Positions 1 to 11,700 of a stretch of 64,000 nt of DNA are shown here, piece by piece. Both the position numbers and the translations under genes were made by a program. Position 1 is the stretch's first letter. Each line of letters begins with the position of its first letter. The DNA is from Dyella psychrodurans. GTDB taxonomy: Bacteria > Pseudomonadota > Gammaproteobacteria > Xanthomonadales > Rhodanobacteraceae. The stretch lies in contig NZ_QRBF01000001.1 of assembly GCF_003363265.1 (NCBI RefSeq), positions 652,451 through 716,450 on the forward strand, read 5' to 3'. The notes under the pieces were generated by a model. That model searched no databases. It was not told the origin of the DNA and saw only the letters and a list, made by a program, of their open reading frames with translations.

Positions 1-230
1 GTATCGCGCTGTATGAACGCAGAATCGAGTGCCAGCTTGGCCTTGCGAAAATCGTCCAGCTGATCGGACTTGTAGTCGTTGATGCTGAGCAGAATCCACG
101 CCAGCAGGACCAACAGGATGAGGAGCGACAGGACCGCCCCGCCACCGTATAGCAGTCGCTGCTGATGTCTCTCCAGCTCAGCAATATCCTGCTGACCTGT
201 CGGAGTATGGGTGTAAACAGGCTCAGACAT
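1..230 (-). CDS. N-terminal part of a single-pass membrane protein (cut by window edge)
   Basis: An ATG at 228-230 (minus strand) opens a reading frame that runs off the left edge; about 76 residues are visible. It starts MSEPVYTHTPTGQQ, has a short soluble head with an ELERHQQR stretch, then a clear transmembrane helix of about 22 hydrophobic residues (roughly residues 29-50), then a charged segment that looks like the start of an extracytoplasmic or helical domain. This layout is common at the N-terminus of sensor kinases, chemoreceptors and diguanylate cyclases, but nothing visible decides between them. No function is assigned. Confidence 0.6.
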   Translation of the reverse strand, partial: MSEPVYTHTPTGQQDIAELERHQQRLLYGGGAVLSLLILLVLLAWILLSINDYKSDQLDDFRKAKLALDSAFIQRD

Positions 231-592
231 CGTTATCTCATCAGTCCGATGATTCGCTGGTAAGGCATTCAGTTCGATGCCTTGTGAAGAAAATGAAATG
301 CAGCGAGACGGCAGAAACATCGACGCCATGGCATTCTAGACCCCTCCACAGGCCTGAGATGGCGCCCGGATGCTGAGACTGCCTGACGCGACGGTTCGCT
401 GCCCGCCATCAGGAAAGCCCTCAATCCCCGCCGGCCGAAGCTAACTCCTTGGGAGAGGGCAACGCCGACAAGCGGATCGTAAGAGTCGTCCTACCGCAGA
501 AATATCGGACTCGCCTTAAAAGCGAACACCAAAATGGCGACACGGTAGTTTGGAACGATCTATATTCCGACCTTTCCCATTCGTACGACCTC
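231..592. other. Intergenic region, no recognised feature
   Basis: About 360 bases between the divergent partial membrane-protein gene and the hydrolase gene. It should hold both promoters, but I see no convincing -35/-10 pair, hairpin with a T-tract, or small gene with a good ribosome binding site. The hydrolase frame is open upstream to a TTG at 449, so part of this could be coding if that start is used. Confidence 0.4.
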
Positions 593-1522
593 ATGGCAAT
601 CCAAGGCATTTTTACGATCGACACTGGCTTCGTAAGGCCCCGGTTCGATGCGGCCTATCTGGTCGTCCAGGACGGACATGGCGCTTTCATCGATTGCGGC
701 ACCAATCACTCGGTACCCGCCCTCCTGAAGGCACTTGCCGAGGCGGATCTCTCGGCATCCCAGGTCGATTGGCTCATCCTCACGCATGTTCACCTGGACC
801 ACGCAGGTGGCGCAGGCGAGTTGATGGCGCAACTGCCGAATGCACGCCTGGTCGTTCATCCTCGCGGCGCACGGCACATGATCGACCCGTCGCAACTATG
901 GGCCGGCGCCATGGCGGTGTACGGCGAGGAAGTGATGGAAAAAGCCTATGGACGTCTCCGGCCTGTGCCACAGGCACGCGTCGTGGAGGCACCCGATGGT
1001 CACGTCGTGGATCTGCACGGCCGGTCTTTGCGATGCATCGATACGCCCGGTCACGCCAAGCACCATATGGCCCTCTACGACAGTCGGGCGAATGTCTGCT
1101 TTACAGGCGACACCTTCGGTTTGTCCTACCGTGAATTCGATACGGATAACGGGCCATTCATCCTGCCCACCACCACACCCGTGCAGTTCGACCCGGACGC
1201 CTTGCACGATTCGATCAATCGCCTGCTCAAGTTGAAGCCCGCGGCGATGTACCTCACGCACTTTGGCCGCGTCGAAGACGTAGAGCGTCTGGCGATCAAG
1301 CTGCATGAAATGATCGATGCGATGGTCGACGTCGCCAGGCACAACGCCGACGCCACCGATCGGCATGCACAACTCACGCAAGGCCTGACCGAGCTCTATG
1401 CAGCGCGCACTGCCAAGCATGGCTGGCGCGGTGACCGCGATGAACTTCTGCATTGGCTAGGCACGGATATCGAACTCAATGCGCAAGGACTGGGTGTCTG
1501 GTTGGATCGAGAGCGCGGCTAA
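593..1522 (+). CDS. Metallo-beta-lactamase-fold hydrolase
   Basis: A 309-residue soluble protein of the MBL-fold superfamily. The zinc-binding signature is intact: H65-V-H67-L-D69-H70 in the context LTHVHLDHAGG, followed by DTPGHAKHH and TGDTFG, which would supply the later metal ligands. The family includes glyoxalase II, lactonases, arylsulfatases and other hydrolases, and the sequence does not fix the substrate. I chose the ATG at 593 because the conserved fold begins directly after it (MAIQGIFTIDTGF). The frame is open to a TTG at 449, but the extra 48 residues do not look like part of the domain. It stands alone, convergent with csaA. Superfamily assignment is firm; specific function unknown. 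Confidence 0.85.
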   Translation: MAIQGIFTIDTGFVRPRFDAAYLVVQDGHGAFIDCGTNHSVPALLKALAEADLSASQVDWLILTHVHLDHAGGAGELMAQLPNARLVVHPRGARHMIDPSQLWAGAMAVYGEEVMEKAYGRLRPVPQARVVEAPDGHVVDLHGRSLRCIDTPGHAKHHMALYDSRANVCFTGDTFGLSYREFDTDNGPFILPTTTPVQFDPDALHDSINRLLKLKPAAMYLTHFGRVEDVERLAIKLHEMIDAMVDVARHNADATDRHAQLTQGLTELYAARTAKHGWRGDRDELLHWLGTDIELNAQGLGVWLDRERG

Positions 1523-1575
1523 GAGTCGCTAACAAAACCACTGCGCGGCCGTCGGGCGGGATGCGTTTGATCTTT

Positions 1576-1929
1576 TCATGCGAGCCTGGTTCCGTTTGGC
1601 ACTGGCCGTTCGACGGCGGTAATCACTACACCCTGCTCGGTGTGGAATCCCGTCAGCAGAAACTGCGACCGAAACGGACCTATCTGTTTTTCCGGAAAGT
1701 TGATGACGCCGACGATCTGCCGTCCGACCAGCGACTCCGGTGCATAGAGCGCGGCGATCTGCGCGCTCGTCTTGCGTTCGCCATAGGGGCCGAAGTCCGC
1801 CCATACCTTCAATGCGGGTTTGCGCGCTTCCGGAAAAGGTTCCACGCGTGTCACGGTGCCCGCGACGATCAACACCTTTTCAAAATCGGCCCAGGTGATT
1901 TCCTGCGCGGCTACTGCTTGTTCGCTCAT
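1576..1929 (-). CDS. csaA: tRNA-binding protein CsaA
   Basis: 117 residues, the usual length for the CsaA family, a one-domain OB-fold tRNA-binding protein (EMAPII/Trbp111-like) reported to act as a chaperone. Family hallmarks visible are the start [35 protein letters not shown], the KTSAQI stretch and the C-terminal [16 protein letters not shown] pattern. Its ATG overlaps the stop of the upstream oxidoreductase by 4 bases (ATGA, 1926-1929), so the two are almost certainly translated from one message. A role in tRNA binding follows from the family; a functional link to the upstream amine oxidase-like enzyme is not evident. Confidence 0.92.
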   Translation of the reverse strand: MSEQAVAAQEITWADFEKVLIVAGTVTRVEPFPEARKPALKVWADFGPYGERKTSAQIAALYAPESLVGRQIVGVINFPEKQIGPFRSQFLLTGFHTEQGVVITAVERPVPNGTRLA

Positions 1930-3215
1930 CCTTCCAGACTCGTCTTGAACCAATCGTTGAATTCCTGCCACCAGTAACTGGCCTGTGCACCCAGGAAACC
2001 AAACGGTTTGTAGGCGCGGGCCAGACCGTAGTCGGCAAATTGCTTCCAACCCGTGTCGCCTTCGGCAATGGCCGACGCGAGCAACTCCCCGGCCACGCAG
2101 GTGGGGGCCAAACCATGGCCGCCGAACGCTTGTGCCCACCACAACCCATCGCCGCTGCTGCCGATCTGCGGCATCTGGTGGCGTGCATAGCTCATCAGGC
2201 CGGACCATGCGTAATCGATGCGTACACCCTTCAGCGAAGGAAAAACGCGCAGCAGATCGCGGGTCAACACGCGCTGCACCGCCGACGGTGAACGATTGCG
2301 GATGGAAATTCGTCCGCCCCACAATATTCGTTTGTCCGGCAGGGGACGGTAGTAGTCGAAGGCGAATCGCGTGTCGTAAACCGCAGCGCGCGTCTGAAGG
2401 CAATCGTCGAGCCGGTCGCCCAAAGGTTCGGTCACCATCACGTAGGTGGCAATGGGGAGCACCGAGCGATCGATCTGTTTGCGCAGCCCCGCGAGATAGC
2501 CACCACAGGCAAGCACGACGTGCTCAGCCTGCAATTCGCCCTGCGGCGTGCTTACCAGCCAGTGCTGGTTTTCCCGCCGTAAGCGCCACACATCGGTGTT
2601 TTCATGAAAGCGCACGCCCTGCTGTGCTGCCGCGCCGGCCAATCCGATCGCGTAATTAAGTGGGTGCAGGTGCAAGGCATTGCGTTCGTAGAGACCGTCG
2701 TAATAGCGCTGGCTGCGTACGCGTTCGCGCAGTTCTTCCTGCGGCATCCAATCCCAGTGCACGCCATAGTGGTCGGCGAGCAGGTGTTGCCGCCGGCGCA
2801 AAACGTCCGGATCGCGAAACCAATTGGCCCAGATGATGCCCTGGTCGACGATGTCGCAGGGAATCGCGTAACGCGCAACGCGTTCGCGTATGCGCTGTAC
2901 TGCCGCGGTGGTCAACTGAAATACGTCGCGCGCACGCTGGTCGCCAAGCTGCTCGCGCAACGCCGTTTCGCCCAATGAGTAACCGCCGAATACGAACCCG
3001 CCGTTGCGTCCGGATGCACCGAAGCCAATCTGTTCGCGTTCCAGCACAACCACATCGCGGACGCCGCGCTCAGCCAGACTCAGCGCGGCGTTCAATCCGG
3101 CAAAACCGCCTCCAATGATGGCCACGCGCGCCTCTTGCCGCCCCTGCAGCGGTGCATAGGGCTGGTAAGGCGTCGCGGTGGCACGGTAGTAGGACGGAAC
3201 TGAGGGTTGCTTCAT
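1926..3215 (-). CDS. FAD-dependent oxidoreductase, glycine/D-amino acid oxidase (DadA/PuuB-like) family
   Basis: 429 residues. The N-terminus carries the dinucleotide-binding motif [14 protein letters not shown] (glycines around residues 35-40), then VVVLERE and the family signature GASGRNGG. The C-terminal part has [18 protein letters not shown] and GGHGLAPTC, typical of the FAD-contacting end of DAO-family enzymes. These enzymes oxidise amines or amino acids with FAD; gamma-glutamylputrescine oxidase and D-amino acid dehydrogenases are the nearest well-known relatives, but the substrate is not decided here. The ATG at 3215 ([10 protein letters not shown]) was preferred over an upstream in-frame start because the family begins here. 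It is translationally coupled to csaA and lies 68 bases after pbpC. Confidence 0.85.
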   Translation of the reverse strand: MKQPSVPSYYRATATPYQPYAPLQGRQEARVAIIGGGFAGLNAALSLAERGVRDVVVLEREQIGFGASGRNGGFVFGGYSLGETALREQLGDQRARDVFQLTTAAVQRIRERVARYAIPCDIVDQGIIWANWFRDPDVLRRRQHLLADHYGVHWDWMPQEELRERVRSQRYYDGLYERNALHLHPLNYAIGLAGAAAQQGVRFHENTDVWRLRRENQHWLVSTPQGELQAEHVVLACGGYLAGLRKQIDRSVLPIATYVMVTEPLGDRLDDCLQTRAAVYDTRFAFDYYRPLPDKRILWGGRISIRNRSPSAVQRVLTRDLLRVFPSLKGVRIDYAWSGLMSYARHQMPQIGSSGDGLWWAQAFGGHGLAPTCVAGELLASAIAEGDTGWKQFADYGLARAYKPFGFLGAQASYWWQEFNDWFKTSLEG

Positions 3216-3283
3216 GCCTGTGAATAAGCGGATGGACCGGGGCGGTTTGGATGCCGAGCATAACGCGGCTGCGCCCACTGCTG

Positions 3284-5671
3284 TCATTCGACCAGGGTGA
3301 TGTCCAGCAGCCGTTGGTCCGCGCGGCCGTGATCGTCGACGACGCGAACGTTGTATTGACCTACGCTGCGCGGCTGCCAGTACAGCAATTCGTTGGGTGC
3401 GCTGCGCCCGATATAGGCGTCATCCACAAACCAATAGAGCGCATGCACGCCCGCGTCGCTGGTGGCCGTGAAGGGTATGCGCTCGTCAGCCAGCTGCTTC
3501 AGGCGCAACGCGTAGGTGCTCCCGCGCAGGGGGGACGTAATGCTTGGCGGCGTTCCGTCCACGCGTTCGTTGCCGCACGAGGGATTGGTCGGCGGTTTGC
3601 GCCGGGGCATGCCCGCCTGTTGAAACACCCGCTGAAGATCCGAGGGCCAGAATTCATACACCTCGACGTGCGTACGTTTTCCCTCGAAGGGCGGGCACGC
3701 CGCCGTTCCCGTGGCATCGTCGATCACGACCGGCCGGTAGATGTCGTCCACCCGGATCGGCGACTTGCCGGGGATGAACCAGGTGAATCCCTTTTGCGGG
3801 CACCACTGCGTGGGCAGGTTGCCGCTGGCAAGGCAAATCTGCACGCGCTTGAGGTTGGCCGGCATATGGCGGATGGGCTCATCCATGGGCACGTGCTCGG
3901 CGTGCAGGGCATCGATGATCTGGAAGAACAACGGCGCCGCTGCTTCCACGCCCACAAAGGCGGGATTGCCGCTGCCATCGAAGTTGCCGACCCACACCAC
4001 CAGCACATAAGGCCCGACGCTGCCCGCCGTCCAGGCGTCGCGGAAAGCCCATGACGTTCCGGTCTTCCAATACACCGGCATGCGCATCGACTGCATGCCC
4101 AACGCGTCGTCGGGGCGAGGATTCTGCCGCAGGATGTCCATCGCCATGAAACTGGCTTCTTCACTCAGCAGACGCGTGCCCTGAACCTGCGGATCCGTGG
4201 CCCGCAACCGCAGTGGCCGCAGCACGCCCTGATTGGCGAGCATGGCGTAGAGCCCGGCGAGTTCCTGCATGGTGACTTCGCCACCGCCGAGTACCAGTGA
4301 CAGGCCGTAGTGCTGCTCGCTGGCCATCCTGCTGACGCCGGCCTGCTGCAGAAAATCGTAGAGACTGGGCTGGTGCAACTGCGAGGCGACCCATACCGCC
4401 GGAATGTTCCGGCTGCGAATCAAGGCCTGCGTGGCGGTAATCGGCCCGAGGAAGTTTCCATCGAAGTTTTCCGGCGTATACGGGCCGAACGCGGTCGGCA
4501 CATCACGCAACACGGTCTGCGGCTGTAACACGCCCTGGTCGAAACCCAAGGCGTAGATGAAGGGCTTGAGTGTCGATCCGGGCGAGCGCTTGGCCAGCGT
4601 TCCATTCACCTGTCCCTGGATGGATGCGTCGCGATAATCGGCGGAACCGACCATGGCCTTGATCCCCATGTCGCGCGTGTCGACGAGGATGGCGGCCGCA
4701 TTGCGAATGCCGCGTGAGGCATTGCGCTTGACGTACAAGGCAAGCTGTCGCTCCAGGCTGTGCTGCAAGTCCAGATCGATGGTGGTGGACAGCACCGCGC
4801 TGCTGTCATCGGCATCCATCGATGAGCTTGCCAGTACCTGCTCCACGGCATGTGGTGCTTCGAAAGGCATGCGGTTCAGCGGTCTGAGCGTCAACGGCAA
4901 CGCGAAGAGCGGCTTCAGCGATGCATCGCGCGGATGTGATGCAAGCCATTGCGCATACAAACGATTGCGCGCATTCGCCAGCCCGCTGCTGATGAGCGTG
5001 TTGGCGCCCTGCCCGTCTTGCAGGCGCCGCGATGGATCCTGCGGAATGACCGCCAGCGTCAACGCCTCCGGCAGCGTGAGCTGTTTGGCGGGCTTGCCGA
5101 AATAGATCAGGCTGGCGGCGCCCACGCCCTGCACGTTGGCGCCATACGGCGCGTCGTTGAGGTACGCCTCCAGAATCTGATGCTTGGAATAGAACAACTC
5201 CAACTGCTCGGCGCGCGCGATCTGCCGCAACTTGCCCAAGGGCGTGCGCGTATTGAGTCCCCACAACAGGCGCGCCAGTTGCATGGTGATGGTCGAACCG
5301 CCTTGAGGCGAACCGTGCCGCACGTAGGTGACCCAGGCGCCGCGCAACAACCCGTAAGGATTGACGCCGGGATGCCAGCGGTACCAGCGGTCCTCGTGCA
5401 ACAGGACGCCATCGACGAGCTGCGGAGAAATATCCTTCAGCGGAACCCACAGGCGATACTGCTGATCGCTGGCCAACGTCAGCCGCAGCAGATGTCCTTT
5501 GTCGTCGTATACGGCCGTCGACGACGGCAGCCAGCCGCGCAGTGACGGATGGGGCCAGAGCCGGCAACCCGCCAGCACGGCGATGATCAACGCGGCAGCC
5601 ACAAGCCAGTTCTGCCAGCGCCATATCCAGTGCGCCAACGTTTTCAAGATGGTTCGGATGAAAGCCGGCAT
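3284..5671 (-). CDS. pbpC: Penicillin-binding protein 1C (bifunctional transglycosylase/transpeptidase)
   Basis: 795 residues. An N-terminal membrane anchor (about residues 20-40) is followed by a GT51 glycosyltransferase domain: catalytic Glu93 in LLHEDRWYRWHPGVNP, GGSTITMQLARLL and the EAYLNDAPYG region. The transpeptidase domain has the active-site SxxK (Ser366-T-L-Lys369), SRN, and K536-T-G-T-S. A C-terminal BiPBP_C beta domain with DTPP/SITSPLRGSTY-like sequence closes it, as in PBP1C. It polymerises and possibly cross-links peptidoglycan in the periplasm. The ATG at 5671 is used; a TTG at 5725 would overlap the upstream stop. It lies after a yfaS-type gene, the conserved pairing in proteobacteria. 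A 14-bp perfect hairpin sits just upstream (5683-5713). Confidence 0.95.
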   Translation of the reverse strand: MPAFIRTILKTLAHWIWRWQNWLVAAALIIAVLAGCRLWPHPSLRGWLPSSTAVYDDKGHLLRLTLASDQQYRLWVPLKDISPQLVDGVLLHEDRWYRWHPGVNPYGLLRGAWVTYVRHGSPQGGSTITMQLARLLWGLNTRTPLGKLRQIARAEQLELFYSKHQILEAYLNDAPYGANVQGVGAASLIYFGKPAKQLTLPEALTLAVIPQDPSRRLQDGQGANTLISSGLANARNRLYAQWLASHPRDASLKPLFALPLTLRPLNRMPFEAPHAVEQVLASSSMDADDSSAVLSTTIDLDLQHSLERQLALYVKRNASRGIRNAAAILVDTRDMGIKAMVGSADYRDASIQGQVNGTLAKRSPGSTLKPFIYALGFDQGVLQPQTVLRDVPTAFGPYTPENFDGNFLGPITATQALIRSRNIPAVWVASQLHQPSLYDFLQQAGVSRMASEQHYGLSLVLGGGEVTMQELAGLYAMLANQGVLRPLRLRATDPQVQGTRLLSEEASFMAMDILRQNPRPDDALGMQSMRMPVYWKTGTSWAFRDAWTAGSVGPYVLVVWVGNFDGSGNPAFVGVEAAAPLFFQIIDALHAEHVPMDEPIRHMPANLKRVQICLASGNLPTQWCPQKGFTWFIPGKSPIRVDDIYRPVVIDDATGTAACPPFEGKRTHVEVYEFWPSDLQRVFQQAGMPRRKPPTNPSCGNERVDGTPPSITSPLRGSTYALRLKQLADERIPFTATSDAGVHALYWFVDDAYIGRSAPNELLYWQPRSVGQYNVRVVDDHGRADQRLLDITLVE

Positions 5672-5682
5672 ATCTGTTAGGC

Positions 5683-5713
5683 GATGCCCTCTCGTCGATG
5701 ACGAGAGGGCATC
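5683..5713 (-). repeat. Perfect intercistronic hairpin between the alpha-2-macroglobulin gene and pbpC
   Basis: Two 14-base arms (5683-5696 and 5700-5713) are exactly complementary with a 3-base loop. It lies 9 bases past the yfaS stop and 11 bases before the pbpC start on the transcript, so it partly fills the ribosome binding region. No run of T follows, so it is not a typical intrinsic terminator; it could stabilise the upstream mRNA or damp pbpC translation. Confidence 0.6.
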
Positions 5714-5721
5714 CGTACACC

Positions 5722-8700
5722 TCAAGGCTTGTCTGTCACGGTAAGCACGCTACCGCCCGGTGACCGTGCCTGGACGGCGCGGTCGTACATCGACTCCGCA
5801 TACGCCGGCGGTATCGCGAACTTGCCCGCATTCGTGGCGCGGATGCGGTAGACAAACTCGTGCACATCCGGCGTCGCTGTGCCGTAGATCACCACGCGGT
5901 CCTCGCGGATATCGGCGTATTCCAGTTGCCATGTGGACTGCGACAAGCCGATCGGCGAACGCCATGCCGGCGTGGCGGGTTGGTTGTCATTGCCGCTGGA
6001 CGAATTGTCGTCGCCGCTTCCGTTGCCACTATCGCCGCTGCCGCTATTGCTGTCAGATGCATTTGCGACCGGCGGAGGCTGGATCACCGGCTCGAAACCG
6101 CCCGGCAGCAGATCGACCACGGCAACGTTGCCGATACCCTGGTCGCCCGTCGCACGGATGCGGACGTGCACGTCGATCTCCTGCCCAAGGGTGACGGTAT
6201 CGACAGGTTTGCCCTGCGCATCGGTGTAGTCGCGTACGACTTCGATGCCGTTCTTGATTGCAGTCGTCGGTTGCACGCGGTCGTAACCGCCCTGACTCGC
6301 CACATGCCACGCCGGCAGGCTGCTCTGGTTGATAAAGCGCAGCTTGCTGGCTGCCGCACTCCAGCTGCCGGCCTGCAGCAGATCGCCCTGGATGCTGGCA
6401 ATGGGCTTGACGCTGCCATCCGCATGGACTTCCTGGATGCTCAGCTTGTCGAGCTGACTCGCATTCTGGTTGGCGTAGCTGTCGAGCGCCAGGATGGTCA
6501 TGGCGGAAGACAACGTGTTGAAGTCCTCATGCCCGAGCGGCCATGCGATGTTTTCGAACACGCGCGGCGGCAATGCGTTCGCGCGCTCGGGGAAATGCTT
6601 GGCGAGCAGGTAAAGGACGGTCGCGTCGCGAACCAGCGGATCGTAGTAGTACCCGTAAATGAAATCCTCGCGCGCTTCCGAACGCGCCAACTGTTTTTCC
6701 GGGCCCGCTATCAGGCGATTGGCTTCATCATCCTGCTTCAGCAACTTGTAGGACGCCGCCAGCCATGCCGCAGCCAGGTCGTTTTTCCAGTCCTTCGGAT
6801 AGGCATCCTGCAGGCGCTTCTGGATCGACGCCAGGGCATTGGTGGTGACGTTGCCCTGGCGCGTCAACAAATACGCCGCATAGGCACGCTGACGCAGCAA
6901 GTCGAGCGAATCCATGCCGTCGTTGCTGGCAAGCTGCTGCAGATACTTGTTGCCGGCATCGAGCATGTCCTGCGGCACGGAAGTACCGCGATCGCGCGCT
7001 TCGAGCAGGAAGTTCATCGCATAGTTGGAAACGAATGGCTCCGAATCGGGCGTTGCAGCCCACAAACCGAAGCCGCCCTCGCTGTTCTGCCGCGCATGCA
7101 GCACATCCAGCAATTTCGCCATCGCCTCGGCGTTGCTGATCTTCTTGTCGCCTTCATCGCCGAAGGCGGGCTGCAAGGCATGCGCGAACACCGGCACCTG
7201 CGGCCACTTGGCCACGATCAGGCGCGGCATCAGCATGCTGACGACCTGCTCGCTGCAATAGTTCTGGTAGTTGACCAGATAACTGGTGATGCCTTGCGCG
7301 AGCACCAACGGAAGCGGCGAAATGGCCGCATCGCGCGACGCGTACGCATCGAACATCGGGCGCAGCGGCGACAAATCGACCTGACTGCGTGTAGCCACTT
7401 GCCCCACGTCGACCTGCGTTCGATATGCGGCAGCAGGACGCACGGAGACATCCACCGCCTGGCTGGCCGACTTGCCGTTGTACGCCGCGGTAAAGGCCAA
7501 GTGGCCCGAACCGAGCTGTTCGGTAGCCTTGAGGTGGAAACGCACCACGCCTTCGCGCATCTCACCGAGGTTCAAGCTTTGCGTGGCCGATCCGACGACC
7601 TGCAGTTGCGGTCCCGTCTTCAACGTGACCGCCACCGGCACCTGCTTGCCGCCCAGGCCGGTGAGGTTGTTGGCCACGCCCACACTCACGTCGACTTCGT
7701 CACCGGGCGCCAGCGTCGTCGGCGCATTGGGCGAGAGCACGAAATCGCCGCGCACCGTCGTACTGCCTTCATAAGTACCGACACGATCCGGCGATACAGC
7801 CACCGCCATGACGCGCAACTTGCCGTTGAAGTAATCCGGCACCGTATAGGTGAAATCCTTCTCGCCATCGACATCTACGATGCCCGACCAGAACACCACG
7901 GGCTTGTCGCGTTTGCGCTTGAACGGATTGAGCTGGCGGCTGATGGCCGCATCCGCGTCACCGCCCGGCGCCGCGGTGGAAGCCATGAGTTTCTCGAAGT
8001 CCGGCAGGATCAGATCGAGAATCTGCGAGGTCTGTACTTCCAGCATCTTCTTGCGGAAGAAGAAGCCCAGCGGATCGCCCAGCTTGTAGCGCGCGACCTG
8101 CAGTATGCCCTCGTCCACCGCAAAGACCACCGCCTTGGCTGGATGATCCGCGTGCAGCTTGAAGGTAACGGTTTCACCAGGTTTGACCAAAGCCGGCGAC
8201 TCAACGGTGACCGGATCGCGACGCGCATCCAGGTTCACCGAGAACGGCACGACGCCGTAGCTCAACGGACTCATGAAGATTTCATCCGACGACGGATCGC
8301 GGACGAACTGCACGTTGATGTAGCCGTTGCCTTCGAAGTCCTTGGGTAGGGTGATCTGCTGCACCGAGCTGGTGGTGTCCGCATGGAACCACGCATGCGC
8401 GTAGACCTTGTCGCGTTCGATCGTGATCAGGCCACTGCCGGCATAAGGCGCATGGATCGAAATATTGACCGTATCGCCCGGCTTGTAATCGGACTGCTGC
8501 AGGCTCAGCTGCAGCTCTGCATTACGATCCAGCGAACGCGACAAGTTGGCGGCACCCGCTACCGAGTACGTGACGCGGTTGACCTCGACGCGATCGCTGC
8601 CGCGCAGGACCACCAGCGCATAGTTGCCCGGCTTGTCGGTCGGCAAGGTGACATCGAGACCGCCGGCGGGAATCAGCAGCGGCTGCTCATTGATGGGAAT

Positions 8701-11700
8701 TTCCTTGAGCTTGGATTCGTATTTGTAGACACCCGAATTCTGCTTGGTGAGCACGGAGACGTAGCGGCGTTCGATCAGCTGTGCTTTGAGACCATCCAGC
8801 TTGATCGACTTCGCCTGTGGATCGATCGCCACCAGATGCACTTTGCGAACGGCGTTGCGGTCCACGTAGTCGAGGTTGTCCTCGCTGCGGTAACCGACCA
8901 GCCATTCGTTGCTGGAGACCAGCGTCTGTGCGGCTGCCGCGACGGTGCGTCCGCTGTCGGCCTCATGCGCCTTGACCAGGAAATACAGCTGATAAGTGGC
9001 ATCGGCGTATTTTTTCAGATCGAGGTCGAACTCGGCATGGCCTTTATCGTCGGTCTTGCCATCTTGCAAAGCTTCCTCGTAACCGTCCTTCGCGCGATGG
9101 ACGTCGTAGAAGTGGTAATCGGACCAGCTGCGGAACGCGGGCCATGCGGGACGCAGCGTCAGCGACGCTTCCACGCGCCGATCCGCCGCCGGCGTGCCAA
9201 ACAGGTTCTGCACATCCACCAGTCCTTTGAGACCATCGGGCTTGACCCAGCCCTCGGCCACCTGACTGGACAGCTTGGCCTCGACCTTCATGCGATCGGG
9301 CAGGAATTCCTTCACCTGCACCGTGGTGTTGCCGATCTGCGTATCGGCTTTGCCATCGCGCACTATGTACAAGTTCACCGCCCATGTACCGGTGGGCGAG
9401 GTTTCAGAGGTGGTGTAAGCGAGTTCGCCGAAGCCGGAGTCGTCCATCTTCAGCGGCACCTGCTTCACGGTGACGCCGCGCGGATCGACGATGTCGGCTT
9501 CGAGCGGAATGCCGGCGACATCGCGCGTCCAGCTCGCCGCCCTGACGATCAGGCCGATGTGAATCTCATCGCCAGGACGGTAGATGCCACGATCGGAGAA
9601 CAGGTAACCCGAAAGCGTGCCCGGATTGACTGAGCTGGCTTCTCCGCCGATATCGAAACGCGAGTAGTCGAGCTGGCGGTCGTAGCCGCCGACAGGCAGG
9701 AACGAAAGATCTTCGCCCTTGCTGACAATGTAGAGCGCGGGACGTTTCTCGCGGTCCAATCCTTTGAACGTCGGGAAATGCACCACGCCATCAGCACCGG
9801 TGGTTTGCGTGTACAGCGTCTGACCGTTTACTGCCAACACCGATACGCTGGCATCCGTCACCGGTTGTCCATTGCGGATGGACTGCACGAATACATCCTG
9901 GCTGCCATCGAGCGCGCGCTTGACGAGCATGCCCAGATCGGTCACCACGATCAGACGGCTGTCTTCCGCTGCGTCGTTGTCATCGGCATTGGCGTTCGAG
10001 TCGTCGCTGGACGTATCGGAATCTGCCGGAGCGCCCGACGGTGGCGGTGCGATGCCTTGCTGTGCACGCGCTTTCGCCTTGGCGGCTTCTTCGGCCTGTT
10101 TTTTTGCCTCCGCAGGATCGAATGCATACAGATGGAGCAGAAATACGCCGCGCTTGTTGCCTTGCAGGTACTGGCTGAGATCGACGCCCTCGTAATGCGC
10201 ATGCGCAGGATCGTCGGTCGGGAACGCGCGTTTGACCTGATAGCGCTCGACGATGTGCTCCTCGCCAAAACCTTCCACCAATTGCGGATGGCTGTAGTCG
10301 CCCTGGTTGAGGCTCACCAGATGCTGCAACTGATCCGGCAACACGCGCCCCACCTCCAGGCGCATACCGGCCATGTTGCGCGAAACGATAGAGATGCGCT
10401 TGCTGCCGCTCAGCGACAGCAGCGATCCGCTGGCCATGAAGTGCAGCAGCTTCGGATAGTCGGGCACGGTGATCACGTCTGCCACCGGCCTGCCAAGTAC
10501 GTAGCCGCCGAAGGACTTCAAGCCCTTGTCGACGCGCACATAAATGCGCTGCCCAGGATTGGCGTGGAACTTGAAACTTTGCAGGGGCTGGTAGTCGTTT
10601 TCGGTAGGTACGACTTCAAGCGGGATCTGTTGCGATTTGCGCAAGGTGTCGTTGCCGACTTCGCCCGCACTCCAGTCGTAGTTGACGTCCTGCGCGTTAT
10701 CCGCGTCCGATTCCTGAGTATTGTTCACGCCAGGCTTTTGCGCCGGCAGCACCCACGCATGGACCAGACTTGCCAGATCGCTATCGCGCACAGCCCCACT
10801 CAGGTTGATCACCATCACCTGTTCGGGTTCGTATTTGTCGTTGTCCACGAGTGTGGGACTGATGTCTTGCACGGCGAGGCTGTAGAGGCCTGGCACACGC
10901 ACACTCGTGTTGAGCTCGTTCTGCGTTCCCTCGCCCCCGCGCGAGCTGCGTAGGCCGTTGTCTATCTTGACCGCTACGGAACCATCGTCACGCGGCAGAT
11001 CCAACGGTTGGGAATGAATCCATGCATGGAGCTTGTACTGATCATAGGTGACGCTGAATTTCAACGGCGTGCCCGCGCTATCGCCCTTCCCGGCCAGCGT
11101 CAGCGCAATAAGCTTTTCAAACTGTGCCGTGTCGACCGGATAGTTGAAATTGACTGGAACGATGGTTTTCTTGGCGGTGGGATCCTGCGGATCCTGATAG
11201 AACTCACCCGCGCCAAAGGTTGCCGCGAACTTTTGCGTGTCGAACTCAAAGTGATCGTTGGCCATGAGCACGTGGCGCGCAAAGGCCTGCGGCACATCGA
11301 AACGCACCTTGTAATGCTGGCCGACCGGCCAGTCGGCGGCAGGCGTGAAACGCAGGGTGCGATCATCCACCCAGGTCCACTGCCCCTTGGTATCAGGCTG
11401 CATGGTGATGCCGGTCGTCACCGGCTTGCCGACGAGTTCAATCGGCGCGGCGGAGCCGGAAAAATCCAGCTCCAGCGGATGAATGACCAGCGGAAGCTTG
11501 CTGTAGTCGGTGATGTCGGGCGTGTTGACCTGCCAGGTAATCTTCACCGGCTCCTGCGGACGTGGGCGGTGCTTGTACCACTGCCATCCAAACCATCCGC
11601 CTGAAGCAACCAGCGCCGTCACCAGAACGACGGCAGCCGACTGCAGGGGGCGGCGGCGCACGACATGCATCCAGGCGGGCGCGGACCAACTGACCTGGCC

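Noticed and set aside
5540-5640. Lipoprotein signal at the start of the penicillin-binding protein (VLAGC)
   Set aside because: PBP1C is anchored by an uncleaved N-terminal helix; the LAGC match lies within that helix and is probably chance.
5860-8349. Long plus-strand open frame (829 codons) opposite the yfaS-type gene
   Set aside because: Antisense shadow of a GC-rich gene; sequence is His/Arg-rich without a domain.
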